NCBI RefSeq assembly: GCF_008795955.1
Contig: NZ_VMHN01000001.1
Location: 372,001-436,000, forward strand
DNA: 64,000 bases
Source of the DNA: Marinobacter denitrificans
GTDB lineage: Bacteria > Pseudomonadota > Gammaproteobacteria > Pseudomonadales > Oleiphilaceae
Reading direction: 5' to 3'
The position numbers and the translations under genes were made by a program. Position 1 is the stretch's first letter. The number at the start of each line of letters is the position of its first letter. The notes beneath the pieces were generated by a model that made no database searches, was not told the DNA's origin, and saw only the letters and a program-made list of their open reading frames with translations. Below are positions 46,638 through 55,799 of the stretch, piece by piece.

Positions 46638-47528
46638 TCAGAGCTGGTCAAGAGCTATGGCCAGCGTAGCGCCGATGTCGGCGTTCAGCTTCAGATCCAC
46701 CAGAGAATCCGCCCGGGTACGCCCCAGGTTCAGCGTGGCCATGGGCTTGCCCCATTCCTGGGCATAGCGACAGAAACGAAAACCGGAATAGACCATCAGC
46801 GAGGACCCGATCACCAGCAGGCCATCGCTGGCCTTCAATGTGTCCAGTGCAGAGTACACCCGTTCTCTGGGCACATAGTCCCCGAAAAACACCACATCCG
46901 GTTTCAGAACCCCCCCGCAACAGGTGCAGTCAGCAACACGGAACTGCGAGAAGTTCATGTCAAGATCCGCATCGCCATCCGGTGCGGCATTTGCGGTGTA
47001 GTGTTCAAATCCCGGATTCATCTCATTACAGCGCTGGTGAATCTCATCGCGCTTGTACCGGGATCCACAGCTCATACAGACCACTTCGTCTGCCCTGCCG
47101 TGCAAATCCGTTACTGAGCGACTACCGGCGCGTTGATGGAGGCGATCCACATTCTGCGTAACAACAAGCCGGCTGTGGTTGCGCAATTCCAGTTCAGCCA
47201 CATGGTGATGGGCAACATTTGGCATGGCATTACGCATGACCGGCCAGCCAATCAGGCTCCGGCCCCAATACCTCTGGCGGACTTCCATGCTCGTCATGAA
47301 ATCTTTGTGCTGGACCGGCTGCTTGCGCTTCCAGGCACCTTCACCATCCCGGTAGTCAGGGATGCCGGAATCGGTACTGACACCGGCGCCAGTGAGAATC
47401 ATCAGGCCGGGGTGGCGATAAATGAACTCCGCCAGCATGGCACCAGCCTCTTGCGGAGTATTCAGCGCAAGAGGGTGATCGCTGGACGGCATGGTTATGC
47501 CTTTAGTGGACTGTGGAACTGCAGCCAT
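46638..47528 (-). CDS. Sir2-family NAD-dependent protein deacylase
   Basis: A 296-residue sirtuin with NAD motif LTGAGVSTDSGIPDYR, TQNVDRLHQRAG, catalytic His in DLHGRADEV, and two Cys pairs for structural zinc (CMSCGS and CTCC, about residues 150-200). The VVFFGDYVPRERV and GSSLMVYSGFRF blocks point to the SIRT4-like class II group. The frame starts at ATG 47528, which has a poor ribosome site; the ATG at 47492 (MPSSDHPL) has AAGG eight bases upstream and may be the true start. Confidence 0.92.
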   Translation of the reverse strand: MAAVPQSTKGITMPSSDHPLALNTPQEAGAMLAEFIYRHPGLMILTGAGVSTDSGIPDYRDGEGAWKRKQPVQHKDFMTSMEVRQRYWGRSLIGWPVMRNAMPNVAHHHVAELELRNHSRLVVTQNVDRLHQRAGSRSVTDLHGRADEVVCMSCGSRYKRDEIHQRCNEMNPGFEHYTANAAPDGDADLDMNFSQFRVADCTCCGGVLKPDVVFFGDYVPRERVYSALDTLKASDGLLVIGSSLMVYSGFRFCRYAQEWGKPMATLNLGRTRADSLVDLKLNADIGATLAIALDQL

Positions 47529-47638
47529 CCGTTTCGCACCTCTTTGAAAACCTCTCTACTTTAGGGAGCAAATATTGTCTTGCCAATGCTGACAGCAAGA
47601 AAACCATCTTACGTTGAAATACTTTTTATTCACTTACA

Positions 47639-47659
47639 TTGTGCACAACACAATTGTGT
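47639..47659. promoter_or_regulatory. Palindromic operator candidate upstream of ohr
   Basis: TTGTGCACAA (47639-47648) and ACACAATTGTGT (47648-47659) are adjacent perfect palindromes about 70 bp before the ohr start. The CAATTG core recalls OhrR operators, which contain ACAATT/AATTGT. No OhrR gene is in the window. Confidence 0.45.
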
Positions 47660-47727
47660 GCAATCATTAGGGCTATGGAGCATCAGATCTGATGCTTCGA
47701 AATACATCAGCAAGGAGAACCACGATC

Positions 47728-48156
47728 ATGTCTATTGAACAGGTTGTTTATCGCGCTTCAGCAGAAGCCACCGGCGGCCGTGACGGTCGGGCCATTTCCT
47801 CGGACGGCATCCTGGACGTTGAACTGACCACACCGAAAGAACTCGGGGGCGCAGGTGGCAAGGGCACCAACCCGGAGCAGCTCTTTGCAGCGGGCTATTC
47901 CGCTTGCTTTATCGGCGCCATGAAATTTGTGGCGGGGCGGGATAAGCTGCCCATGCCGGAAGACGCATCCATTGAGGGTGTGGTTGGAATTGGACAGATT
48001 CCCGGTGGTTTCGGGATCGAGGTGGAACTGAAAATTTCATTGCCCGGCATGGACGATGCCCAGGCACAGCAGCTGATCGATGAAGCCCACAAGGTGTGCC
48101 CCTACTCTAACGCCACCCGAGGCAACATTGACGTCACTCTGACCCGGGTAGAGTGA
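47728..48156 (+). CDS. ohr: Organic hydroperoxide resistance protein (Ohr/OsmC fold)
   Basis: A 142-residue thiol peroxidase. The two reactive cysteines are in [13 protein letters not shown] and [16 protein letters not shown]. It reduces organic hydroperoxides, probably fatty acid peroxides, in the cytoplasm using lipoylated protein as reductant. The start is ATG 47728 with AAGGAG upstream; the longer frame is unsupported. It overlaps the convergent DUF1415 gene by 23 bases. Confidence 0.95.
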   Translation: MSIEQVVYRASAEATGGRDGRAISSDGILDVELTTPKELGGAGGKGTNPEQLFAAGYSACFIGAMKFVAGRDKLPMPEDASIEGVVGIGQIPGGFGIEVELKISLPGMDDAQAQQLIDEAHKVCPYSNATRGNIDVTLTRVE

Positions 48157-48697
48157 TCACTGCCTCTCCGGATAGCCTGCGGCGCATCTCATCTGCGCCC
48201 AGGCGATTCATCAATTCAATGTTTTGCCCGGGTATGAGTTCCGCGTTCGGGTATCCGGCGATGGCCCGCTCAAGGCTTTCCTCCCGCAGCAGGTGCAGCA
48301 TCGGGTAGGGAGATCGATTGGTGTAATTTTCCGCGTCCTCCGGTTCAGTACCGCCGAACTGGTAATCGGGATGAAAACTGGCAATCTGGTAGATGCCCTC
48401 CAGTTCAAGCTGTACCAGAAGCCCGTCCGTTGCGGCAAGAAAGTCGTTGTAAACCATAAAATCCTGCAATACACAGGGATGCACCAACAGCGTTGTTTCA
48501 ACGTCTGGATGTTCCTCCAGATACAACAGTTCGTTCTGCAGCTCGGTCAGGAGCGCCTCTTCCGAGCCGGCGTCCGTCACCCTGAAAAGAACCCGATCCT
48601 TCACCAGCTCCCTGCGCGCGAAAGGGCACAGATTCAGACCAACTACCACTTCAGACACCCATCGGCGGGTAGCATCAATAATCGAATTCTGCTCCAC
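48134..48697 (-). CDS. DUF1415 protein
   Basis: A 187-residue cytoplasmic protein with [55 protein letters not shown] in part, and [13 protein letters not shown], the usual DUF1415 blocks. Function unknown. The conserved Cys and His may bind metal. Its 3' end overlaps ohr antisense. Confidence 0.93.
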   Translation of the reverse strand: MEQNSIIDATRRWVSEVVVGLNLCPFARRELVKDRVLFRVTDAGSEEALLTELQNELLYLEEHPDVETTLLVHPCVLQDFMVYNDFLAATDGLLVQLELEGIYQIASFHPDYQFGGTEPEDAENYTNRSPYPMLHLLREESLERAIAGYPNAELIPGQNIELMNRLGADEMRRRLSGEAVITLPGSE

Positions 48698-48802
48698 GTG
48701 AAGACTCCCACGTTCTGAGAAAAAGGACGGACACGCCGGAGACGAGTCATGATATGTTGAGCAAGCTTACAATAATTCCCTTACCAATACCGGAGACCGG
48801 AA

Positions 48803-49696
48803 ATGGACGTTGTGAGAACGCCTGAAAAACGATTCGAACGACTGCTGGACTACCCGTTCGACCCGCACTATGTGGAAGTCGATGGCCTGCGCATGCATTA
48901 TGTCGACGAAGGGCCCTCCGACGCCAGGCCCGTATTGATGATGCATGGCGAGCCATCGTGGTCCTATCTTTACCGCCACATGATCCCGATTTGCGCAGCG
49001 GCCGGCCACCGGGTGATTGCGCCGGACCTGATCGGTTTCGGCAAGTCGGACAAGCCGACAGATATAAACGCCTACAGCTATCAGAGCCACATGGCGTGGA
49101 TGCAGTCGTTCCTGGACCAGACTGACCTGCAGGATATTACCCTGGTCTGCCAGGACTGGGGGTCGCTGCTGGGCCTTCGCCTTGCCGCGGAAAACCCGGA
49201 CCGGTTCAGGGCCATCGTCGTGGGCAACGGCATGCTGCCAACCGGCGACCAGCCGGTGCCGAAGGCCTTCCAGCTATGGAAGAACTTCGCCCTCTACAGC
49301 CCATGGTTTCCCATTGCCCGTATCATCAACACCGGTAGCTTCCGCACGCTTGGTCCGGATGAGTGCCGCGCCTACGATGCGCCCTTCCCCGGCAAAAAAT
49401 ACAAGGCCGGTGCCCGCGCATTCCCCAAACTGGTACCGGTGAAGCCCGATGATCCAGCCAGCGAGCCAAATCGGGCGGCATGGAGGGTATTGGAGCAGTG
49501 GGACAAACCTTTTCTGACCACATTCAGCAACGGTGATCCCATTACCCGGGGTGGCGACCGCTACATGCAGGAAAGGATTCCCGGGGCCAACGGGCAGCCC
49601 CACATCACCCTGACCGGCGGGCACTTCCTGCAGGAAGACTCACCGGTGCAGTTCGCCGGCGCCATCAACGACCTGCTGGCCCGGCTGGACCAGTAA
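48803..49696 (+). CDS. Haloalkane dehalogenase (HLD-I type)
   Basis: A 297-residue alpha/beta hydrolase with the full haloalkane-dehalogenase set. The nucleophile is Asp118 in VCQDWGS, halide-binding Trp119 follows it, the second Trp is probably Trp159 in the cap (AFQLWKNFALYSPW), the acid is Asp245 in SNGDPITRG, the base is His274 in GGHFLQED, and the oxyanion segment is HGEPSWSYLYRHM. The cap Trp and the late acid place it in subfamily I, as in DhlA. It hydrolyses haloalkanes to alcohols. It is monocistronic with GGAGACC upstream, and convergent with ybiT. Confidence 0.93.
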   Translation: MDVVRTPEKRFERLLDYPFDPHYVEVDGLRMHYVDEGPSDARPVLMMHGEPSWSYLYRHMIPICAAAGHRVIAPDLIGFGKSDKPTDINAYSYQSHMAWMQSFLDQTDLQDITLVCQDWGSLLGLRLAAENPDRFRAIVVGNGMLPTGDQPVPKAFQLWKNFALYSPWFPIARIINTGSFRTLGPDECRAYDAPFPGKKYKAGARAFPKLVPVKPDDPASEPNRAAWRVLEQWDKPFLTTFSNGDPITRGGDRYMQERIPGANGQPHITLTGGHFLQEDSPVQFAGAINDLLARLDQ

Positions 49697-49698
49697 GA

Positions 49699-51285
49699 TC
49701 AGAGATAACCCTGGCTGCGCAGGTAGTCGTCGTAACTGCCGCTGAAGTCGGTGATGCCATCGGCTTTCAGCTCGATGATGCGCGTGGCCAGCGACGATAC
49801 AAACTCCCGGTCATGACTGACGAATACCAGCGTGCCCGGATAGTTCTCCAGGGCCAGGTTGAGGGCCTCAATGGACTCCATGTCCAGATGGTTGGTGGGC
49901 TCGTCCATCAGCATGACATTGGGCTTCTCAAGGATCAGCTTGCCGAACAGCATGCGGCCCTGCTCCCCCCCGGAAATCACCTTGACTGACTTGCCGATAT
50001 CATCTCCGGAAAACAGCATGCGGCCGAGCGTGCCACGCACCAGCTGTTCGCCACCAGTGGTCCATTGCGACATCCAGTCGGTGAGGTTCATGTCCTCATC
50101 GAAATCGGCGGTGTGGTCCTGTGCGTAATAGCCAACCTGGGCACTGTCGGTCCACTTCACGTCACCGCTGTCAGGTGTCATGGCACCAGCCATGCACTGC
50201 ATCAGTGTGGTCTTGCCAATACCGTTGGGGCCGATGATGGCTACCCGCTCCCCCGCCTCGATCTGCAGATTGAGCTTGTCGAACAGGTTTTCGCCATCAA
50301 ACCCTTTGGTCACATCCTTCAGGGTGACCGCCTGGCGATGCAATTTCTTGGTCTGTTCAAAGCGGATAAACGGGCTCACACGGCTGGAGGGTTTTACCTC
50401 CTCAAGCTGGATCTTGTCGATCTGGCGTGCCCGGGAGGTGGCCTGCTTGGCCTTGGAGGCGTTGGCGGAGAAACGGCTGACAAACTGCTGCAACTCGGCA
50501 ATCTGGGCCTTTTTCTTGGCGTTATCCGACAACATGCGCTCTCGGGCCTGTGTGGCGGCGGTCATGTACTCATCGTAATTGCCCGGGAAGAGTCTCAGTT
50601 CCCCATAATCCAGGTCCGCCATGTGTGTGCAAACACTGTTCAGGAAATGGCGATCGTGGGAAATGATGATCATGGTGCTGTTCCGGGCTACCAGAATGCT
50701 TTCCAGCCAGCGAATGGTATTGATATCGAGGTGGTTGGTGGGCTCGTCCAGCAGCAGGATGTCGGGGTCGGAAAAAAGAGCCTGGGCCAGCAGAACGCGC
50801 AACTTCCACCCCGGCGCGATGGCGCTCATCGGGCCATCGTGCTGCTCGAGGGGGATGTCCAGGCCCAGCAGCAATTCACCGGCACGGGCTTCCGCCGTGT
50901 AGCCGTCCATCTCTGCAAACTGAACTTCCAGATCCGCCACGGCCATGCCGTCTTCTTCGCTCATCTCCGCCAGCGAATAGATGCGATCCCGCTCGGCTTT
51001 TACCCGCCATAGCTCCTCGTGGCCCATGATGACCGTATCCAGAACCGTGCAGTCCTCGTAGGCGAACTGGTCCTGGCGCAATTTGCCCAGGCGCTGATTC
51101 TGGTCCACCATGACCTGGCCAGCAGAGGGGTCCAGATCACCCCCGAGAATTTTCATAAACGTGGACTTGCCACAGCCGTTGGCGCCGATCAGGCCATAGC
51201 GGTTGCCATTGCCGAATTTGACCGATACGTTTTCAAACAGGGGCTTGGCCCCGAACTGCATGGTAATGTTCGCGGTGGAAATCAA
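49699..51285 (-). CDS. ybiT: ABC-F family ATPase YbiT
   Basis: A 528-residue protein with two ABC domains (Walker [10 protein letters not shown] and GPNGIGKTT) and no membrane segments. ABC-F proteins act on ribosomes rather than in transport. It aligns with E. coli YbiT throughout ([52 protein letters not shown]). The first signature is degenerate (APGWKLR), as in E. coli YbiT, while the second is ISGGEQGR. The start is probably TTG at 51285, giving [12 protein letters not shown] in line with E. coli; the frame opens five codons earlier. Confidence 0.93.
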   Translation of the reverse strand: MISTANITMQFGAKPLFENVSVKFGNGNRYGLIGANGCGKSTFMKILGGDLDPSAGQVMVDQNQRLGKLRQDQFAYEDCTVLDTVIMGHEELWRVKAERDRIYSLAEMSEEDGMAVADLEVQFAEMDGYTAEARAGELLLGLDIPLEQHDGPMSAIAPGWKLRVLLAQALFSDPDILLLDEPTNHLDINTIRWLESILVARNSTMIIISHDRHFLNSVCTHMADLDYGELRLFPGNYDEYMTAATQARERMLSDNAKKKAQIAELQQFVSRFSANASKAKQATSRARQIDKIQLEEVKPSSRVSPFIRFEQTKKLHRQAVTLKDVTKGFDGENLFDKLNLQIEAGERVAIIGPNGIGKTTLMQCMAGAMTPDSGDVKWTDSAQVGYYAQDHTADFDEDMNLTDWMSQWTTGGEQLVRGTLGRMLFSGDDIGKSVKVISGGEQGRMLFGKLILEKPNVMLMDEPTNHLDMESIEALNLALENYPGTLVFVSHDREFVSSLATRIIELKADGITDFSGSYDDYLRSQGYL

Positions 51286-51491
51286 GAAGAGACCTATCAA
51301 CAGTGAATACCGGTTAAAAGCCGGTCAAGAAAAACGGGCATTGTACAGGTTTGCAGCCAGAACCGTGAGACAGCAAAAACACGGATAAAAAGCACTTGCC
51401 TAAGCGCCCCGGGGCGGGCAGCATTCCAACCTCGGCAATGCCAACACACGTTCTATTATTCTTTATCACTCCAACCAAGGAAACCGACACC

Positions 51492-51770
51492 ATGACACAG
51501 GCAACAGCACGCCACATCCTCGTGGACAGCGAAGCAAAGTGCGAAGAACTGAAGCAGGCCATCGAAGGCGGCCAGGATTTTGCGGAAGTGGCAAAGCAGC
51601 ACTCATCCTGCCCCTCCGGCCGCAACGGTGGCGACCTGGGTTCTTTCGGCCCCGGCCAGATGGTTCCGGAGTTCGACAAGGTGGTATTCAGCGGTGAAGT
51701 GAACAAGGTTCTCGGCCCGGTCAAGACGCAGTTCGGCTATCACCTGCTGGAAGTCACCAGCCGGAGCTGA
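51492..51770 (+). CDS. ppiC: Parvulin peptidyl-prolyl isomerase PpiC
   Basis: A 92-residue single-domain parvulin matching E. coli PpiC: ARHILVDSEA, HSSCPSGRNGGDLGSFGPGQM and VKTQFGYHLLEV. It catalyses proline cis-trans isomerisation in the cytoplasm. The start is ATG 51492 with AAGGA upstream. The next gene starts within its stop codon (TGATG). Confidence 0.96.
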   Translation: MTQATARHILVDSEAKCEELKQAIEGGQDFAEVAKQHSSCPSGRNGGDLGSFGPGQMVPEFDKVVFSGEVNKVLGPVKTQFGYHLLEVTSRS

Positions 51771-52717
51771 TGGGTATAAACCTGGCACTTGACCTACCCG
51801 CTCGCAAGGCCCGGATATGGCAGTATCTGGCCTTGGCGGGCATCGTTCTGATAGCTCCCTTTTTCTTCATTGGCGGCCCGGGGTGGACCGACGGCCCACT
51901 GTACAAGTCCGCCTGGAATCTCGGACACATCCTGTTCTTTGCCCTGCTGACCCTTGCGATTCAACCCTGGCGGTTCTGGACCGGCTGGAAGCTCTGGGGG
52001 CTCGCAACCCTGGCAGTACTCCTGGTCGGGCTGGGCATAGAACTGCTGCAATACGGTACCAGCCGGCAGATGGACGGGCAGGACCTGTTCCGTAACCTGC
52101 TCGGCCTGTGGATCATACTTCTGATCAGCCCCGGAGTAACAGAGCCCAGTCGCTCAGGGCTGGGCACCTGGTCGCTACGGATTGCAATTGCAGCACTTCT
52201 GGTTGCCGAAACTGGCGCCACCGCCGCTGTCGCCCTTCAGCAGTACAGGGTCAGCCAGTTGTTACCGGAACTCTACGATTTCAGCCAGTCAGACCCGTCC
52301 CCCTTCTGGAGCGGAGCGATCGCCGCCGCTGACGTAGCAGGCCCGCAAAATGGGCTCAGACTATCGCTATCGACCGCCCATTATTCCGGCGCAACCCTGC
52401 ACAATTTTCCGAGCGACTGGCAGGGTTATGGGCAACTGGTGATGTCGCTGGACAACCCACAGGACCAGCCTGTGCACATCACCCTGCGAATCAACGATAT
52501 CCAACACGATCAGGGCGACAACGATTACAGCGACCGGTTCAACACCCGCCTGACCCTGTCTCCCGGCCCGAATACCTTCCAGCTGGACCTTGACCGGATC
52601 AAGAATGCTCCGGCGACCCGCGCCATGAATATGCGCGAGGTAAGACGCCTGAAGCTGTTCACAACTGGCTTACCGTCACCCAAAACCGTTTATCTGCGTG
52701 ATCTCAGGCTGAAATGA
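51770..52717 (+). CDS. VanZ-like membrane protein with C-terminal beta domain
   Basis: A 315-residue protein. Residues 1-155 hold about four or five helices with a VanZ-like pattern (KSAWNLGHILFFALLTL; GLGIELLQYGTSRQMDGQDL carries the Glu, Gln and Asp typical of VanZ). The C-terminal half (about 185-315) is soluble and likely beta-rich (LRLSLSTAHYSGATLHNFPSD; GPNTFQLDLDRI), resembling a carbohydrate-binding or galactose-binding-like sandwich that would sit outside the membrane. Function unknown. It overlaps ppiC by one base, so it is coupled. Confidence 0.8.
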   Translation: MGINLALDLPARKARIWQYLALAGIVLIAPFFFIGGPGWTDGPLYKSAWNLGHILFFALLTLAIQPWRFWTGWKLWGLATLAVLLVGLGIELLQYGTSRQMDGQDLFRNLLGLWIILLISPGVTEPSRSGLGTWSLRIAIAALLVAETGATAAVALQQYRVSQLLPELYDFSQSDPSPFWSGAIAAADVAGPQNGLRLSLSTAHYSGATLHNFPSDWQGYGQLVMSLDNPQDQPVHITLRINDIQHDQGDNDYSDRFNTRLTLSPGPNTFQLDLDRIKNAPATRAMNMREVRRLKLFTTGLPSPKTVYLRDLRLK

Positions 52718-52741
52718 CGCATTCGTGTACATGGGCTAGTC

Positions 52742-52783
52742 TTAATGGACGTACTCTTCGTAACGTACCCCATGATCCATTAA
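52742..52783. repeat. Inverted repeat between the VanZ-like and binding-protein genes
   Basis: TTAATGGA (52742-52749) pairs with TCCATTAA (52776-52783) around 26 nt. It could be a weak terminator or an operator for the next gene. Confidence 0.45.
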
Positions 52784-52810
52784 ACAGCATTTTTGGCTGT
52801 GGGCGGTGAC

Positions 52811-53590
52811 ATGAAGTTTCTCAAAGCGCAGATGGCCGCGCTTATTATTCTGTTTTCGACCCTGGCGCTGGGCCATGATGACCGGCAACTGAGTATCAGC
52901 GTTGGTGACTGGCCTCCCTTTTTTGTGGCAAACGAGCCTGGGGAAGGAAGTGTTGCCCGCCTGGTCAGAGACATCTTTGCAGAAGCAGGTTATGAGGTGG
53001 AGTTCAACTTCCTGCCCTGGAAGCGGGCCTACCGCGAAGCAGCCGCCGGCAAACACGATGCTACCGCCATCTGGATGTATGCCGCCGACCGGGAGCAGGA
53101 CTTCGTCTACAGCGACCCGGTGATGAACGAACGCTTTGTGCTATTTTACCGCAAGAACGCCCCCATACAGTGGAACCGCATGGAAGACCTTTCGGGTCTG
53201 CGGCTTGGGGGCAGCATCGGCTACAGCTATGGGCCAAAGTTCGACAGGGCAGCGGAAAATGGGGTTCTGGACGTGGAATGGGTGGCGTCCACGGAGCTCA
53301 ACTTTCGTAGACTGCTGTTCGGCCGTATTGACGCCTTCCCCGAAGAGATCAACGTTGGCTACTATATTCTTCGACGGGAAACAGACCAGGAAGAGGCTCG
53401 ACAGATTACCCACCACCCCGAGCCCGTTTCTGAAAACCAGAGCTTTTTGCTGTTTCCGAAAGATGAACCGGACACAGAAAAGCTCCGGACGATCTTCAAC
53501 CGAGGCCTGAAGACGTTCAGGGCCGATGGTCGCTACAAGACCTATTTCGATTCCAGGCCCCAGGTATCAAGCAATAATCCAGGCCGATGA
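52811..53590 (+). CDS. Periplasmic substrate-binding protein (SBP_bac_3 type)
   Basis: A 259-residue protein with a Sec signal peptide (FLKAQMAALIILFSTLALG). The mature domain has ISVGDWPPFF, RDIFAEAGYEVEFNFLPWKRAY, and FVYSDPVMNERFVLFYRKN, the pattern of amino-acid-type binding proteins. No permease or ATPase genes are near, so it may be an orphan sensor or part of a signalling system. The start is ATG 52811; the earlier TTG at 52793 gives a non-signal-like N-terminus. Confidence 0.85.
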   Translation: MKFLKAQMAALIILFSTLALGHDDRQLSISVGDWPPFFVANEPGEGSVARLVRDIFAEAGYEVEFNFLPWKRAYREAAAGKHDATAIWMYAADREQDFVYSDPVMNERFVLFYRKNAPIQWNRMEDLSGLRLGGSIGYSYGPKFDRAAENGVLDVEWVASTELNFRRLLFGRIDAFPEEINVGYYILRRETDQEEARQITHHPEPVSENQSFLLFPKDEPDTEKLRTIFNRGLKTFRADGRYKTYFDSRPQVSSNNPGR

Positions 53591-53599
53591 CCTGCCAGC

Positions 53600-54778
53600 T
53601 CAGTCCAGCCGCCATGGGTTGGACGTGAGCGGTTCCGCCCCGCTCTCGCCGACCAGAACGGTATCACTGCAACCAATGCCCCACAGCCCCGGAATACGCA
53701 GACAAACAGGCAGGTGAAACACCATGCCTTGCCGGAACTCCACAGATTCCCCGCGTGCAATAAAACCGGAGCCTTCCACCCAGGACGGGGGAAATTGTGC
53801 GCCTACGGTGTAACCAAAAACCCCGGAGAAGAAAACCTCGTCCGCCAAAGGTGCCAGGGCTTGCTCCGCGGCCCTGGCGGCAGAATCAAAGGTCCGGCCG
53901 GGTACCATGGCAGCCTGCAGGGCTTCCACCACACGGCGGCAGCCATCGAACACGGTGCGCATCCGGGCTGAGGGCTGACCGGCCACCACGGTACGCATCA
54001 TCGGCGCTGTGTAGCGCTGCCAGACCGCACCGAACTCGAGAAATACCGCGTCGCCCTCCTGTACCGTGCAACGTTTATGGTTGGTATGAATCACGCTGCT
54101 TCGCTGTCCCACGGTCACGATGGGCTGCATACTCATGAACTCGCTACCCCCGGCCAACAGGGCCTGGGCGCCCACGGCAGCGATATCGTTATCAGTCATG
54201 CCGGGCCGGATGGCCGCTGCAGCGGCTTCGATACCCTGCCCCGTAATGCGGGCGCTTTGTCTGAGATAATCAATTTCTGCCGGAGACTTCACGATACGCA
54301 GACTCTTGAGCATGCCGGATGCATCCACAAAACGGGTATCCGGCAGCCGTTGTTTCAGGCCTTCAACCACACCCTGGCGTAGTGAACCATGCCAGTAATC
54401 GATACCCACGGTTGTTCCATGACCACCCAGAGCCTGAGCCAGCGGGTCGAGCACGTCGCCGATTCCCTCCCAGCGGTAGCCAAGCACGTTATCAACCCTT
54501 GTGGTAATCATCGCGGGGCCCGTTTCAATCGAGGGCACCTGAAGTGTCATGGACCCGGCTGTCACGACCAGGGCCACATGAACGGAAACCTCAAACGTAC
54601 TGTAACCGGTCAGGTAGAAGAGGTCAGATGGGTCTGTCAGCAACAATGCCCCCACGCCATCCGCCGCCATTCTGGCCCTGAGGGCATCCAGACGGCGGTC
54701 GTATTCAGCCTGGGGGAAGGGGCATTCCCGCCCCCTGAGTTCTCTGGTCAGGGTTTTCTGGTAAGCGTTAAAGTCCAT
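53600..54778 (-). CDS. M24-fold (Xaa-Pro peptidase-like) protein without canonical metal ligands, ectoine-hydrolase-like
   Basis: A 392-residue protein with a creatinase N-terminal domain (about 25-155) and a pita-bread M24 domain (about 165-390). All five usual metal positions look changed: the first Asp is Glu248 (VFLEFGAV), the second Asp position is TAPM (258-261), the His region reads FGYTVGAQFPPSW, the next Glu region reads GMVFHLPVC, and the last Glu is Ser371 in CSDTVLV. These changes resemble DoeA/EutD ectoine hydrolases (YPIG..YPPDW, GMTFHF), which also lack metal ligands. No other ectoine degradation gene is in the window, so substrate is unproven. Confidence 0.85.
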   Translation of the reverse strand: MDFNAYQKTLTRELRGRECPFPQAEYDRRLDALRARMAADGVGALLLTDPSDLFYLTGYSTFEVSVHVALVVTAGSMTLQVPSIETGPAMITTRVDNVLGYRWEGIGDVLDPLAQALGGHGTTVGIDYWHGSLRQGVVEGLKQRLPDTRFVDASGMLKSLRIVKSPAEIDYLRQSARITGQGIEAAAAAIRPGMTDNDIAAVGAQALLAGGSEFMSMQPIVTVGQRSSVIHTNHKRCTVQEGDAVFLEFGAVWQRYTAPMMRTVVAGQPSARMRTVFDGCRRVVEALQAAMVPGRTFDSAARAAEQALAPLADEVFFSGVFGYTVGAQFPPSWVEGSGFIARGESVEFRQGMVFHLPVCLRIPGLWGIGCSDTVLVGESGAEPLTSNPWRLD

Positions 54779-54857
54779 CGGGTCGTCTCCGGGGCGGAGG
54801 AAAGGTTACTACTGGAGACTGGACCCAAACCGGCTGGTTTTCAAACCCTGACGAATA

Positions 54858-55676
54858 TCATTCCGGATTGAAGAAACGCGCCAACTGACTGCCTACCGAT
54901 TCCACCGGCTCGGTAATTGAACGCTGGATGCTGTTGGTGGCCACTCGAGTGAACGCTGAACCGGCGTCACTCTCGAGAAAACCGATATAGTCTTTCAGCT
55001 CGGACGTGGTCAGATCCTGATAGGTATAGAGATATCCGGCATAGACCTGTTGGGCGACCATGCCCCGCAACATGCTCCTCTGGCTTTCGATTTTCTGCTG
55101 CAGTTGCTCAAAGGTAGGCCCCTTGCTGCCATTGAAGGCGGCCATGGCCGAGGCCAGGCCCAGCTGGACGGCAACGGTGGTGTCCACGGCGCTTTCGGTG
55201 GCCCGGGCTGCCCTGTCAAAGCGATCAAACAACTCCGCCCGTTCGCTGCCCTTGAATTCTTTCTGTAACTGCGTAGCTTCGGCCTCAACTTCTTTCCAGA
55301 CTGACGGCCTGGATGCCGCAATCTCTGCCTGAGTGATCTTCTCGGCCAGCGGCGTTTCGTACCACTCAAGCACCGAATTCAGCTGCTGATCGCTCATGCC
55401 CTGATCCAGGTCTTCGATCACCTGGGCGCGAATCTCTGCAACACTGAACGCATTGCTGACAATACTGCTGATGGTGTTCGCGACGAAGGGCTCTACGCGT
55501 CCGCTCTGCTTCAGGCCGTCACGGACACCCTGACTCATCATCGCCGGATACTGGGCGACAATCGCATCCACCGGCGAGGCCCGGAGCACAGAGTCGGCCA
55601 GAGGGCTGGCAGTGGCGGAAGTACATGCCAGCAAAAGAAAAAGTAATGCCGGTTTAACTTGGGATAGTGCGCGCAT
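54858..55676 (-). CDS. DUF2059 protein
   Basis: A 272-residue precursor with a signal peptide (ALLFLLLACTSATAS). The DUF2059 core is MSDQQLNSVLEWYETPLAEKI, followed by helical segments ending YTYQDLTTSELKDYIGFLES, which repeats the same pattern. It is probably periplasmic and of unknown function. The start is ATG 55676 rather than the frame's first ATG at 55736, since the signal peptide begins there. Confidence 0.87.
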   Translation of the reverse strand: MRALSQVKPALLFLLLACTSATASPLADSVLRASPVDAIVAQYPAMMSQGVRDGLKQSGRVEPFVANTISSIVSNAFSVAEIRAQVIEDLDQGMSDQQLNSVLEWYETPLAEKITQAEIAASRPSVWKEVEAEATQLQKEFKGSERAELFDRFDRAARATESAVDTTVAVQLGLASAMAAFNGSKGPTFEQLQQKIESQRSMLRGMVAQQVYAGYLYTYQDLTTSELKDYIGFLESDAGSAFTRVATNSIQRSITEPVESVGSQLARFFNPE

Positions 55677-55799
55677 GAACCTAATATCCTGTGAGATCGG
55701 GCGTTTGTTATGCCATGGCGCCGGCGCCCCCTGCAAGCAAACAGCGCCGGTGTTTGATGACCATTTTGTAGTGTGGAGTATGAGAGCCCTGAACTGCCC

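Noticed and set aside
50065..51012. 315-codon plus-strand frame
   Set aside because: Antisense of the ABC-F gene, whose Walker motifs are intact.
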